DNA of 64,000 nt from Viscum album. Taxonomy: Eukaryota > Streptophyta > Magnoliopsida > Santalales > Viscaceae. Numbering within the stretch: the stretch's first letter is position 1; each line of letters begins with the position of its first letter. Under the pieces are notes generated by a model. The model saw nothing but the letters and a program-made list of their open reading frames with translations. It searched no databases and had not been told where the DNA came from. Shown here one piece after another: positions 49,700-61,030 of this stretch. The translations under genes were made by a program, and so were the position numbers. The stretch lies in NCBI GenBank assembly GCA_963277665.1, contig OY728131.1, forward strand, positions 1,389,448,688-1,389,512,687. The letters run 5' to 3'.

Positions 49700-52600
49700 T
49701 ATTAATGATTTTTATGATTTTTTAGGATAATAGACACTGTAAAAAAGTTAAAAAATTGGACAGGTCTAGAGCTTACAATGCCACCTAACCGTGTGAAGGT
49801 CAAGTGAAATTGTCACCTTAGCAATAAGAACACAGAATTATATCAATGAAACATCCATTATTATGATTATTTTATATAAATATGTAACATAAAATCGCTT
49901 GGAGAATACAATACAAATTTTAAAAATTAATTATGAATGAAATAAGAGGTTTTTTTATAGATTTTGAAGAACATATACTAAAAAGAATATAAAAATTAAA
50001 TTTTGAACTCTAATGTGACCCTTAGGAATAGTAAACCATTAAATTGAAAGGTAGCCACACTGATGAAAGTATAAATAAAATTTAACCAACCTATAAATAA
50101 AAATATCATATAATTATATCATATTTTATGTATATTAATGATGTCAAAAAGTTACATTATGATTTTCTGTTTTTATAAAGAATAAGTGTTTATTTAAAAT
50201 TTAGTAATTAATATAATGACTTAAAGTAAATTTATTTTTTAAAAATTTTTAAAATTTTTTTTTATCGTTTAATTTTATGATAATTTTTTTGAGACCTTAG
50301 TTATTTTTTAAAATATTCATAAATTTGTTTGTAATATTAAAATTAAATTTTTTCAGAGAAATAAAAGTTTAATTAAAAATTAAATTAATAATACAATTAA
50401 AATTATATTCCAAAAATGGAGATCATATTTGGATTCTACACATCGTAAAATGGATATGGTGATTTTTTTTGTAATTTTCAAAAATATTTGATTTTTGAAT
50501 GTATAGAAAAATACAATAATTGATAGTATATATACATTATTAGACAATTACACTATTTATGGAGTCATCAGTGATGTGTAAACCATAATCTATAAAATCC
50601 ATATACTATTTTAATATATTTAGTGATAATTTTAAAACTATTCATTGTCTTGAGAGAAAAATAATAAATTGATAAATAAAATAATGAGAAAACACCCCTC
50701 TCCTCCCCTATAAATACCTCCCCCACCACCTCTTCTCCTCACACCCTCGATGTTTTTACCGCCATCAAATTTCATCCAAATACTATTCGCAATACAAATA
50801 CCAGTTTTGAGGATCATTTGGTCTCATAAAAACTCAAAAACCATTTCCAAAAAGATTATATCAAGGTGGAGAAAACCAAGAGGTGAAAACATTTTTCTTT
50901 TTTTTAATTTTTTTTCACGTTAAATACTTCTGTTATCATATCCTCACCTACCTATCCCAAAGATACAAAATATCTCCAATATATGTCATATATATTTATT
51001 TAATTATTTTTAGGGAATAATACATTATCAAGTATCTTACCTTTCCGTTTGTTTAAGAAATTAAAACACCATCCATGAGGTGTTGATTTACCACAAACAT
51101 AAATAATGTGTTTTCATATTTTAATATTTCCATTGTGGAATGTCATAAAACCATTTTAATATTAAGAAAATATTATAATATATGTAATATTTAATATGTA
51201 ATTATCTAGAACCATTATATATACATTATGTAAATTAATTAGAGAATAATACTTTGTAATGATCGATAACCTGCCACAATAATCAAAATATTTATTACTA
51301 TCTTCTTATCTAATGTTTCATTCTCACAACAAAAGAACCAACTTAATTATATAGAAATATTTTACTCTATATTTTAATTAATGAAATATAACTACAATTA
51401 TATGTTTATGTTCCCATTTTACATGATCATTTGTACTCATATAATGAAAAACTGGTCATGAAACACAATTTAATGAACGCTTATGAATGATAAAACTGTA
51501 TCTTAAAACTCATTAAAAGACATAAATAAACCTAATAACTTGATAATAAGTAAAATATTTGTATAAAAGGATTTAAATTAATTTATTAATTAATCTAATT
51601 CATATTATAGTCCATTATGTTTATATCCATATAAAATTCATTCATAAGGTAAGGGACTCTACCCAAACCATAATTTTCTCTTTAGGTTACTCTTCCTATC
51701 TAAATAAACCAGTGCATTTATTATTTAATTTTACATACATCTTCCATTTTTTTATATTTCAAAAAATCATATATCTAGATCATTTCATCCCTCATTGATG
51801 GAAAATAAATTTTTTTTATAAGAATCCCATATCAATTCATCCTGATAATCAAGCTCAATTTAAGGAAACTTCCTAGTTTATTACCCATTATCAAGTGCAC
51901 TCAATAATATTTTTTATGTAACCATTATATTTTTAAAATATATAATTTTATCATGATAAAATATCCTTCTTAATTTCTAGTTTTATATAAAAAATATTTC
52001 TATGTATGTTATAAATCCTCTTTCCAATTTTTCTACTATCACATATACACAACTGATTTCTTAAACTTCTTAAATGGTCTTTTTATATGTTTTCAAGTCA
52101 TTTGAAAATAATATATTCCTAAAATATAATTTCGGTGTCCCTACCATTTATTTTTTGTTAAATACATGTTACAATCTATTATAATGAAAAATAAAAATGA
52201 TTTTTGCTTCAAAATAACTATTCTCTCTGATGTAAAAAAGGTATTTCATTGAAGAATACCTTGATTATTATATATTATTATTATAATATTTTCAACACAA
52301 TCTGTTGAATTTTATTATTATTTCCGATTGAGTTGTAATGATATCATTTATAATTTTCTATTAAATATATTATGATATGTTTGACTGTGGATGTGCAATA
52401 TGGATAGCAGTCAAAATATTTCATAGAATGGTTAGTGATTATGTTTGCTTTTTAGGTAATGTTATTTACATTTCATATATATATATGTTGTGTATGATTC
52501 ACCTCATTCATATGGGGAATTATTTATGCATATTATGTGATTGGTGGGGCTCTCTATATCGTATTGATGCATCAGTAAATTTCATGAGACAAACTGGATA

Positions 52601-53690
52601 TTATTTTTAAACACCAATGTATTTTGGATGGGTTGAATCCATGACGGTATGTTTATAAATGATTGATATTATGAATTAACTCATTTTGAATTAGTAATTG
52701 ATATTCAATGTTATAATTTGACTACTATAATATCTTTGATTGTGTTTCATTATCTTATTATTATTCATATGGGTGTATATATTCAGCATATATATATAGA
52801 ATATTAATCTCTTGTTTATGTTTAAAGGCTTGTGCTTTTATTTATTCACATTGTCTTTTTTTATATTTATTTAAGTGAGCTTCAATTGTATTTTTATACC
52901 ATTACTGAGCATCTGATATCACCCCTTATAAATATTTTATTTCCCCCCTGAGTTGTGAGGATAAATATTACGATTGACTTGTAGGGTTAATCTATATGTT
53001 TTTAACTATTTCTAATGGAATTGTAATATTTTTTTTCCTTTCATGTTTTAATGTGAAGTTATTGAGTGTAATATATATTCCAAATCTTCTAAATTTATCG
53101 TTAATATTCGATTCGAGCCTTGTATATATGCCTATTTATTGTTACAAAGAACTAGCATTAGACTACTCGGGTGAGGGTCACTGTAGTTAGTAAAATAGGA
53201 TTTTTAGTATAATTTTTTTAAACTATATTTATAAAACATTGATTATGGAACATAAACTTATGAAATAGTTTGAGTTTGAGGATTTAATAATATCCAAGAA
53301 TATTAGTAAGTTAGAGATTATGTGGGTCTTTCTAGAAATATTTCATTGTCTGGATACTACAAGTGGATGTTGTTATGACATAGATGTATTTAAGGTTAAA
53401 AACTCAAACAATGTGTCATAAGCCTAGCTCGGGGTAACCTGACATGTGATAACAGACCATTCAATAAACCCATTTTGATTGTCTTAAGGGATATTCATAG
53501 GATAATTCATATTTTCTTTACAAATTATTACAAATTATTTAAAATTAAATATTTCTCTAATGAAACCATTTTTATTTTTATGAGATTAGCTATGCATTAA
53601 AATCCAATTTATGTCAACTATTTGTCTCGTTCAAATATATGCATCATGATTCAAGACATAACGTAATGTATTACACTGTCGAGAAGTGAC
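49700..53690 (+). other. Probable 5' LTR and leader of element F
   Basis: AT-rich with one C-rich promoter-like stretch at 50,695-50,760. No partner LTR is in the window, so LTR borders cannot be set. Open frames such as 52,377-52,610 and 52,996-53,190 have no recognised motif. No primer-binding site was found. Confidence 0.4.
50709..50716 (+). promoter_or_regulatory. TATA box candidate of element F LTR
   Basis: TATAAATA preceded by CCCCTCTCCTCCCC and followed by CCTCCCCCACCACC. The same C/T-rich setting surrounds the TATA boxes of element C, supporting a core promoter. Confidence 0.5.
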
Positions 53691-53759
53691 ACAATGTAGA
53701 CGGAATGAAAATCATATCAATGCAAGTAATCCATTTTAGTTTTCCCTATTATGAAATAT

Positions 53760-54620
53760 AATAATGAAGTAACTAGAGTAACAATTGGTGTTGAACAACT
53801 TATAACTATACTAGAACTGCTGATGCTGTTTATGAAAAATATCCTTACCAATATGAAGCATACTGATTCAAAACATGGATGAACTTTGTTAGACCGCTTC
53901 ATTGGACACCAACTTCTATAATTCAATGTGACTACAAATAACTTTTTATGTGAGAAATGGAAAATTTCATTAGATACGATGTTTGTATCTTTTGGGAAGT
54001 AATGAAATAGTGAACTTTTTCATGGAAATTTGTCTTCTCTAGGAAGATACAAATAAATGGAGGTAATATTTTAAAAACACAAAGGTTGAGGATGAAATAT
54101 AAAATATAAAATGTGATGATTTTAGGGAACATTTTTTGGAAAAATATTTCCCACATGAATAACTAGTTGATATTTATAGACAATTCATGAATACGAGGAA
54201 AACAAAGATGAGAATTATTCTATGTTTGAATCCATCTTTATAGGGTTATCAAGGCATTCTAGATATTATAGGAAAAATCCAAATAGATATATTGATTTTT
54301 TATTTGATGGGTTAAAACCATTCATCTGACAGGCACTAGTCTCCAAAATGTTCTTATCATATATCAAAATAGTGTCATATGATATCAAGAAGGAAAAACT
54401 ATTATCTATGTATTGTGAAATTAATTTAAAAAGAGAAGAAAATAGATTATAAACACTCTAAAAATAAATAATGAGAAGGGTTTAAATAGACTTCTTTAAT
54501 TTCCATCCATTGAAAATTTTGACAAGAAACGCCAGTCTAATTTCCTTAAGGAAATGAGTGTTTGATATAAGTGTAGAGAAAAAGGCCACCAATCCTGTTA
54601 TTTCTAGGGAATGGAAATAG
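53760..54620 (+). pseudogene. Element F gag (decayed)
   Basis: Clear Gag block DDFREHFLEKYFPHE (54,115-54,162), identical in style to W..F...F..KYFP. It is followed by LSRHSRYY-like and NPNRYIDFLFDGLKPF-like readings (54,250-54,330). A zinc knuckle remnant, YKCREKGHQSCYF, lies at 54,567-54,606; its first Cys codon is TGA. Several stops and frame changes elsewhere. Confidence 0.8.
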
Positions 54621-54769
54621 ATACCAACATTCAATGATACAATTTAATTTATATGGGACATTTTGAAAATGATTTTCTTATGAGCTAGGGAAATTTTACC
54701 AAGAAAAGTTCAACACAGAAAGGTGAAGATTATGAGATCACAAATGCTAAAGATGAAGTTATTCATGAT

Positions 54770-55110
54770 ATACGGGTGGGTACATTAATTATTTCCCCAC
54801 ACTTATCTAATTCTATATTTGATTCTGGATCATCTAATTATTTGATATCTTCCTAGTTTTCTAAGGAAATTATAAATTTTAATTTTTATTTAATAAAATA
54901 TTTATGATTCAAAACACTTATGGGAAGTATCCTTGAAATAGATATGTACCGGTCACTCCAATTTTTGACACATAATCATGCTTCATATTCTAACCATATC
55001 ATCAAAACTATGATTAAATTTTATATAATCCTTGGTATATATAATATTTCAATTTTTTATGTAGAAATATATTGCATGAAGAAGGAATTTACAATTTTTT
55101 AGAATACTGT
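54770..55110 (+). pseudogene. Element F aspartic protease (decayed)
   Basis: GTLIISPHLSNSIFDSGSSN followed by YLIS (54,779-54,851) matches G..........LFDSGA.HSFIS, with the DSG active site intact. A 60-residue open segment follows at 54,920-55,102 and fits the rest of the domain by position; its own motifs are weak. Confidence 0.7.
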
Positions 55111-55549
55111 AGAATCCCTTATCTATTGAGAAGAAACCTCCTCATCTTATTCTTATCAAGACCCACCCCCAATTTCTTAATTAGACTAATATTTTGGGTA
55201 TAATGGGAAAAATCATCTCTAGATGAAGATTGAAATATGAAAATTGTTGATGTATATATTATGAAAGAGTAAATTGATGTATTTCTATAGGATTTAAATG
55301 GACATGATCTAGAGTATCAAATTGAGTTTTCTATCAATTTAATCCCTAATTCAAAGAACATTATCAAAAAATACTTACAAAAATTCCTCTACCGAATTAT
55401 CGGAGCAAAAGAAACAACGGGAGGAGTAGATTAATAAAGGATTTTTTGTAACATGTGTTTCTCTATAGGGATCACATGTATTACATGTCAATATTAATGA
55501 TGGATCCATGAAGATGTGAATTTAATATAGAAAAATAAATGTTATTACA

Positions 55550-55860
55550 ATAATTAACAAGGATTTATTGCCTCACATTCATGATTTATTTGATCAAAAT
55601 CATGGAGTTGAATTAGTTTCCAGGATAGAACATCATTATTGACATCATAAATTATGTTTAAATGAGAAATAGTTCATAAAGATCACATTTTTGACGTAGG
55701 TATGTCATTACAAATTTAATGTAATGCCAATTGGGGATAATAATAAACCCTTTATTTTCAGGGATCTAATGAAGGGAGATTTAAATGAATATCTTGATGA
55801 AAATTTTCTTATTTATTTATTCTATCATAATATACTACAAAATATATGAGGAACATGAGA
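55550..55860 (+). pseudogene. Element F reverse transcriptase (decayed)
   Basis: Reads LLPHIHDLFDQNHGVELVSR (55,566-55,625), then HYKFNVMPIGDNNKPFIFRD and LMKGDLNEYLDENFLIYLF (to about 55,820). These match PLPRIDDLFDQL.GA..FSK, H.EF.VMPFGL.NAP..F.. and LM......YLD.FV.VFIDD. The catalytic aspartates are lost. Confidence 0.8.
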
Positions 55861-56430
55861 AAAAATAGTGATTTTCAATAAATTCATTGAAGAATGTAGT
55901 TATATGAGAAGTCTAACAAGGGATACATCTAGCTACAAATAATATATTTTATTGGACATATTTTCTATAAGGATATTATCTCTGTAGATCTTATGAACTG
56001 AAAGGCATTTCTTGAATGAAATACTCCAACGAAAAAACTATGCTATATCGTTTCATTGATTTATGATTTTATCATCATTGTTTCATTATAATGTTTTCCC
56101 AATTAGATAACCCATTAACCAAGATAACAAGTATATATTTCATGTATATTTGGTAAAATAAATGTGAATAATGATATGAATAATTGAATAAGATATTATT
56201 GAATTCTTCTATCTTGACTATACCATTATGAAAATGGTGGATTTTTATTTTGAGTGATACATCAAAGAATGAACATAGTTATGTCTTTATGTAATATAAT
56301 AGATTTATTCCTTTTGCATCAAGGTAGTTAAATACAAATTAATAGAACAATCTAACTCATGGTATTATTTTTTTAGTGACATTTTTTCATGAAAAATATC
56401 GAAAAACTATCTTAATGGTGGATGATGATA

Positions 56431-56446
56431 TATATATATATATATC
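56431..56446. repeat. (AT)n microsatellite
   Basis: Short AT run inside the decayed pol of element F. Confidence 0.8.
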
Positions 56447-56819
56447 AAAAGTTTTTAAAATATATATTCTCACAAAAAGAACTCAGCATGAGGAAAAAAG
56501 AGATGTATTAGGATACTCATGGACTAGGATTATTAAATTCAATACCATCCATGAAAAGAAAATTAGCTAAGAGATGATGTGATAATGAATAATCATATAG
56601 TTATGATCAAAATGAGGATTGATAGGGATCCTTTGTTTGTAGATCTAGAAAATATGGATATGGGAATTATGATGGACGGTGAAACAACATTACATTCCCA
56701 AATGACTTCGTAAACATATTTCTTGGAAATGAATAAAACATTAAAGTATGATGATTGGATTATTAAAAAGGTAATTAAAGCTGATATTGATGGGAAATTG
56801 GAAGACATTATATGTAAAT

Positions 56820-56983
56820 ATGTCATTTTTACAATTTGGAGGAGGGTTTTTTTCCATCTATAACCGATATAAAAATGGATTTTTTGGATGATGCCCATGT
56901 CATGACGGTTTCTATAAACAGTGCTAGGAAAAAGATTAATATTTATATTAAGGAACATTTTTTGTGGGATAATCTAAATAAGG
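56820..56983 (+). pseudogene. Element F integrase zinc-binding start, truncated
   Basis: MDFLDDAHVMTVSINSARKK and IYIKEHFLWDNLNK (56,874-56,982) match the HHCC region of gypsy integrase (EAH...Y..HPG.TKMY..LKEHFWW..MK). The reading ends at the insertion point of element G. The overlapping minus-strand open frame at 56,593-56,958 is a shadow. Confidence 0.75.
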
Positions 56984-57267
56984 TGAAGTGCCCAGGTCAG
57001 TGTGAATCACTGAGAGGGGGAGGGGGTGAATCAGTGATCCCTTAAAACTTTTTACTAATTGATTACTATCAATTAAACCTCTATGGCTTGTTAAGGCATC
57101 GATCCACTCTTCTTGTATCTCTCACCTTTCCACGAATGATGCAGTAAATGTAAAGGCACTGGACACAAGGATTTACAAGGTTCGGCACCAAAGGCCTACA
57201 TCCTTGCCATGCTCTCTCAGCATGGATTCTCCCATTATAATCTGTTAGTATTACAATGGTCGATACA

Positions 57268-57390
57268 GAGTCCCACTGTATCTCTCCTGAGTCCCACAAG
57301 AGGGTCTTTATACTACTTCACACAGTGTTACCAGAGTCCCACTGGCCTACTCCAGAATTCCACTGAAGACTTCTTCTCCCTGAGTCCCAC
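57268..57390. repeat. GAGTCCCAC sub-repeats in element G LTR
   Basis: GAGTCCCAC occurs exactly at 57,268, 57,289, 57,334 and 57,382, with a partial form (GAATTCCAC) at 57,354. The same cluster is in the right LTR from 63,181, with small changes. Confidence 0.75.
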
Positions 57391-57767
57391 AGGGTCTTCT
57401 CTTGGCTCCTCGAGTCACACGAGTAGCTCTTCTTCACTTTAAGTTCTTCAAGTATCCTCAGCAGCCTGGGATAATGGTTGTTGGCCTTGCTCTTCTTCTG
57501 ATCACTTGTGGTGAACAGGTCTTCTCGTCTTGCTCAGGATTTATCACCTTCTTCTAAGGATGACCTGGCTTCTCTCATCAACTACTGAATACTCAGACAA
57601 CTGATATCTATAACTCCAGTCTGGTCCAGTCTCACTTCACTTCAACATCATGCACTGAGTGCATGGCAACTCTTCATCTTCATGCACTGATAGCATGGGT
57701 TCTCAAATCTCTTCATGATCTTCAAGTCTTGGACTCCTCAGATGCAGACCACTGATTTAGCACTGTT

Positions 57768-57800
57768 CACGTGTGCACGTGCATGCATGCATGCATGCAC
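57768..57800. repeat. CACGTG/GCATGC palindromic cluster
   Basis: Contains CACGTG twice in overlapping context with GTGCAC and a (GCAT)n run. The whole block is nearly self-complementary and is conserved in the right LTR (63,681-63,713). CACGTG is a G-box core and CATGCA an RY motif in plants; any regulatory role here is speculation. Confidence 0.7.
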
Positions 57801-57854
57801 TCTCCTTCTTCTACTCTTGGTGCAATAAACCCACAAATGGTATATTCTCTTTGA

Positions 57855-58400
57855 GCACACACCTTATCACTCCTTCACACGTTTAATTCCTTTTGATTAC
57901 ACACCCATAAATGTGTGTTATACTTTGTGTGAGTATCCTCTTCTTCTTCTTCTAAGTGTGTACACACTTCACTTAGTGCACACACATAGGTTCGGCCTTC
58001 ACTTGTATTGCACACACAATTTATTCTTCATTTTGCACACACTTAAGCTTGGCCTTTCACTTCTTCTTGCACACACACAAACTATTCTTTGTTCTTCAAA
58101 GTGTGCACAACCAACCCGTAGGGTCTTCCTCACTTGGCACACACACAAGGTGTGGTCTCGGCCTACACTTCTTCACTTCACACACAAAAGAGGTGTGGAA
58201 TCGGGTTCTCCTTGCACACACAAGGGCCACGGCCTTCTCTTGTTCACTTTGCACACAAGGCACTAAGGCCTCGGCCTTCTTTTCTTCCACACACTTAGCT
58301 ACGGCCTCCCACTTTTCACACACACTTAATGGGTGTGGTCTTCACTTGGTGCACACACAACACCCGTAGGTTCTTCTTCTTCACTTGGCACACAAAGGGT
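57855..58400. repeat. CACACA / CGGCCTTC repeat field in element G LTR
   Basis: At least ten loosely repeated units join a CACACACA-type run, a variable stretch often containing CGGCCT, and a TTCTTCACTT-type tail. Unit spacing is about 35-65 bp. The first units are also present in the right LTR up to the window end. It lies in the transcribed (R/U5) side of the LTR. Confidence 0.7.
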
Positions 58401-58409
58401 GCAAGGTGG

Positions 58410-59640
58410 ATCAAGCGCGCAAGTGCAACCGCCTTGGGCGCGCAAGGTTGCTACTGCCTCGGGTGTGCAAGGTGCAACACCACAGGGCACGCAAGTGCAA
58501 TGGCACAAGCGGCCGCGCAAACACCTCCTGCCACGCACGTCTGTGGGCAGAGAGGGATGCAACCACGGGCGCGCAAGGATGCGGCCTCGGGTTCTTCCTG
58601 TCGCACAAGGGAGGCGCGCATGGAACACCTTAGAAGCCTCGGGTGGCTCCGGAACAAACTTCCGCGCAAGTGGGTTGCGCGGGGCTTCGGCTTCGCGAGG
58701 CAGAGCTCTCACGGGACTCGGATTTTCAACAGAGTTTCAGCAAACAACAATGAGGTCTCTGCCTCTCCTTTTATAGGCAGAGATGCCTTAGATTATCCGC
58801 GTGCGATAAATCTTGAATCACCGAAGATTTGGGATCTTTAAAAATCCTTTAAATCTGGTTTCTATCCTCGGTTCACGCGTGTATTTATTTTCTTCGGTCT
58901 TCTTCACGTGCATGCGCCTTAGAATGCATGCACGGCCTCTTTTCTTCCAATCTATGCAAACCATGAACACACGTGGCCTCGACACCTTTGGTTTGCCTCG
59001 GCCGAACTTCGAATTCTTTCAAACATTGCATGAATGGTCATTTTTAGGCATGATCGTGTTCAGTGTGGCCAGATGAACTCGTTGGAGCAATTAGATTGGC
59101 CGGAGGTGGTCGGACACTCCATTTCTATCCTCGGGGAGGTCTCTGGTTCGAAGGAAGCTCGCGTGTGGCCTCGTGCGAGCTCGGGGAAGAAGATGGTCGC
59201 TGGGCCGTTGGATCAGCCGATCAAAAGACTTTGGACGGCCTGGATCAGATCGGGGGCGCGGCGGATTAGATGAGCGGCGCCGATCGTCCGCGAGATCAGA
59301 TGAGCGGCTGGGATTCGTTCCCGGTGAAAAATGCGCATCCCACATCGAATCCTCGTGCGGTTTTTCTGCGGTTTATCAATATGCCACTCCCATCCCCACT
59401 TCAATTGAACTTCCTCCTCCACGGTGCCGCCCCGCACCGTGTTCTCCCTGTGGGCGCGCTCTGCGCCCACTCTGCTCCCGGTGGGCGCGCTCCTAGCGCC
59501 CACTATGCACCTCGGGCGCGCGGGTTTCACCACCGCATGTCCTCGGGGGCTTACACACGGCCCCTGCCGCTCGAGCTGGCCACATGGGATCCCCCCTTGG
59601 GCGTGGCGCCTTAGGCCCACATGTGCCTTGGGGGTTGAAC
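58410..59640. other. GC-rich, CpG-rich island around the LTR promoter
   Basis: A block of about 1.2 kb rich in GCGC, CGCG and GGGCGCGC words in a window that is otherwise strongly AT-rich. It straddles the TATA box at 58,767-58,775. Many overlapping open frames on both strands (for example 58,329-58,841 plus and 59,213-59,620 minus) come from the low stop-codon density of GC-rich DNA; none shows a known motif. From memory, CpG-rich promoter regions have been described in Sirevirus LTRs. Confidence 0.7.
58767..58775 (-). promoter_or_regulatory. TATA box of element G LTR
   Basis: The minus strand reads CTGCCTATAAAAGGAGAGGC, with a textbook TATAAAAGG core. Transcription would run towards lower coordinates, starting roughly 58,735-58,745. 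The equivalent box of the driving 5' LTR lies beyond the window end. Confidence 0.8.
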
Positions 59641-60321
59641 CCTTAAGGCTGGCTTGAGATGGCTAATTTTTTGGCTAAGTAACGAATAAGACTTTGTCAA
59701 AAACATAGTACTCCATATGAAAAATGCCCATTCTAAATTCCAAGCCATTCTTCTTCAACATTTTTCTTCTTCTTCTTAAGAATTCCTCCATTCATCCTCA
59801 AGATTTATTTATCACTTAGGAATGGAAATTCTTGAAGGTTCTTCTTCATCAACCGAGATCCTTAGTCAAATAGATTCTTCAACGTTCTTCATTGATCTAA
59901 TCATAGATCAAATTGGATCTTCTTCCAATTCACATGCACTAAGAGTTAGTACATGGACTCTATGAATGCACATCATCCACTTAGTAGTTGTGGATGAATC
60001 TTCTTCAACTCCTCATGCATTGTCACTACAATGCATGGTCTTCTATCATTGTTCTGACATTGTATCATCAGGATACAAGTTCTTGGAACATTAAGAACAG
60101 CTCAACAATCGTCAGATGTACATGGAGAATGTTTCAACCACAATTTCCAATACCACTTAGTGAATCTCCTAAGTGACATGCATCTTAGTACCATGGCCAT
60201 TCTCCTTTACCACCAACACCATCACAACCTTTGTCATTCACATCTTGACATTCCTTGACTTCCATTCATTCCAAGACAACTTCATGCCTCATTGACAACA
60301 AATGCAACACAATGCACTTCA

Positions 60322-60335
60322 ATCTCCCCCTTTGT
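60322..60335 (-). promoter_or_regulatory. Element G polypurine tract
   Basis: The minus strand reads ATACAAAGGGGGAGAT directly before the LTR's TGAAG. This AAAGGGGGAGATTGAAG arrangement is the typical PPT-LTR junction of Sirevirus-like copia elements. Confidence 0.9.
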
Positions 60336-61030
60336 ATTTGTTGTCAATACACTTCTTCAGCACATATGAATGGGTCAATATGTGTGCCAATCTTTTCTCC
60401 CCCTTATTGGCAATCAAATGCAAAGGTGTGGTGTGGTTCACATTAAAAAAAAATAATCTTCCTCCCTTTTAATAGCATCTTCTTGAAAATCACTAAGAGA
60501 GGGATGATGCCACATGTTCTCTTTAGCAAAGAACCTTTAGTAAATCATCTCTAAGTCTACTTGGGCTTACCCGGTGTAGAAAACAAGAGTGATGTAACCA
60601 AGGAATTAAAAGTTGTCCATAATTCTCTACACATGTGAGATCATGCTTGGGGGTTTGAAATTTTTCAGATATAACAATGAATTTGCTAAATCCTGCACAA
60701 CTTCACAAAACTCATTAGAAAGTTCAGGTGCAAAGATAAAGCTCCCCCTTTCAACCTTTTGTCTTCAATCAATACTCCCCCATAATTGTCATGATGAATA
60801 CAATTAAGAAACAAGGGATGAAAGTATGATTGGAATACCTTCACTTTTCTTCAAGATGGTATTAATCTAAGAATCCCATCTTCTTCAGATTGGCTCCCCC
60901 TCAAGGGGTGCACTCGATTCTGTCCAAACCATCCTCCAGATGAGAATGACCATCATCTTCAATTCCCTGCAATGTCAGCACATGTAAATACCAATATTAT
61001 AAGGTAATAAGATGGAACATCCTTGGTTCA
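60336..61030 (-). other. Element G non-coding interior with repeated polypurine tracts
   Basis: About 700 bp between the Gag stop and the PPT. It has no protease, integrase, RT or RNase H motif in any frame. On the minus strand it contains further GGGGGAG-type tracts whose C runs on the plus strand start at 60,399, 60,743, 60,777 and 60,896. Multiple PPT copies are, from memory, a hallmark of Sireviruses. Confidence 0.7.

Larger units (their letters stand above)
49700..56983 (+). mobile_element. Element F: plus-strand Ty3/gypsy, interrupted by element G
   Basis: Remains of a gypsy element: probable LTR/leader up to about 53.5 kb, then gag, protease, RT and the zinc-binding start of integrase. 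The integrase is cut at 56,983 by the TG of element G; the rest should lie beyond the window. The left border is a guess placed before the promoter-like sequence at 50,709. Confidence 0.7.
56984..60321 (-). repeat. Element G 3' LTR (complete)
   Basis: Plus-strand reading starts TGAAGTGCCCAGG and ends ATGCACTTCA, directly before a reversed polypurine tract. The first 1,104 bp align position for position with 62,897-64,000 at a constant offset of 5,913. The part beyond 58,087 has no partner in view. Read in element direction it holds a U3 of about 1.5 kb, a TATA box at 58,775-58,767 and a long transcribed portion. Confidence 0.9.

Noticed and set aside
56593..56958. 121-residue minus-strand frame
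   Set aside because: It is antisense to the readable integrase start of element F and has no motif of its own.
57240..57400. Regular GAGTCCCAC spacing as a CRISPR-like array
   Set aside because: The repeat is only 9 bp, spacing is irregular, and the context is a plant LTR.
57081..57442. Nearly identical small frames repeated at 62,994-63,355
   Set aside because: They repeat because both lie in the LTRs of element G; no known protein motif and no start context.
58049..58369. His/Thr/Phe-rich frame over the CACACA repeat field
   Set aside because: It is a translation of the DNA repeat (CACACA gives His-Thr) and lies inside the LTR.
58326..58841. Long overlapping open frames on both strands in the GC-rich island
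   Set aside because: GC-rich DNA has few stop codons. Frames on both strands overlap, composition is Arg/Pro/Ala-rich, and no motif is seen.
59173..59657. Open frames of 77-135 residues on both strands
   Set aside because: Same reason as above: stop-poor GC-rich LTR sequence with no recognisable domain.
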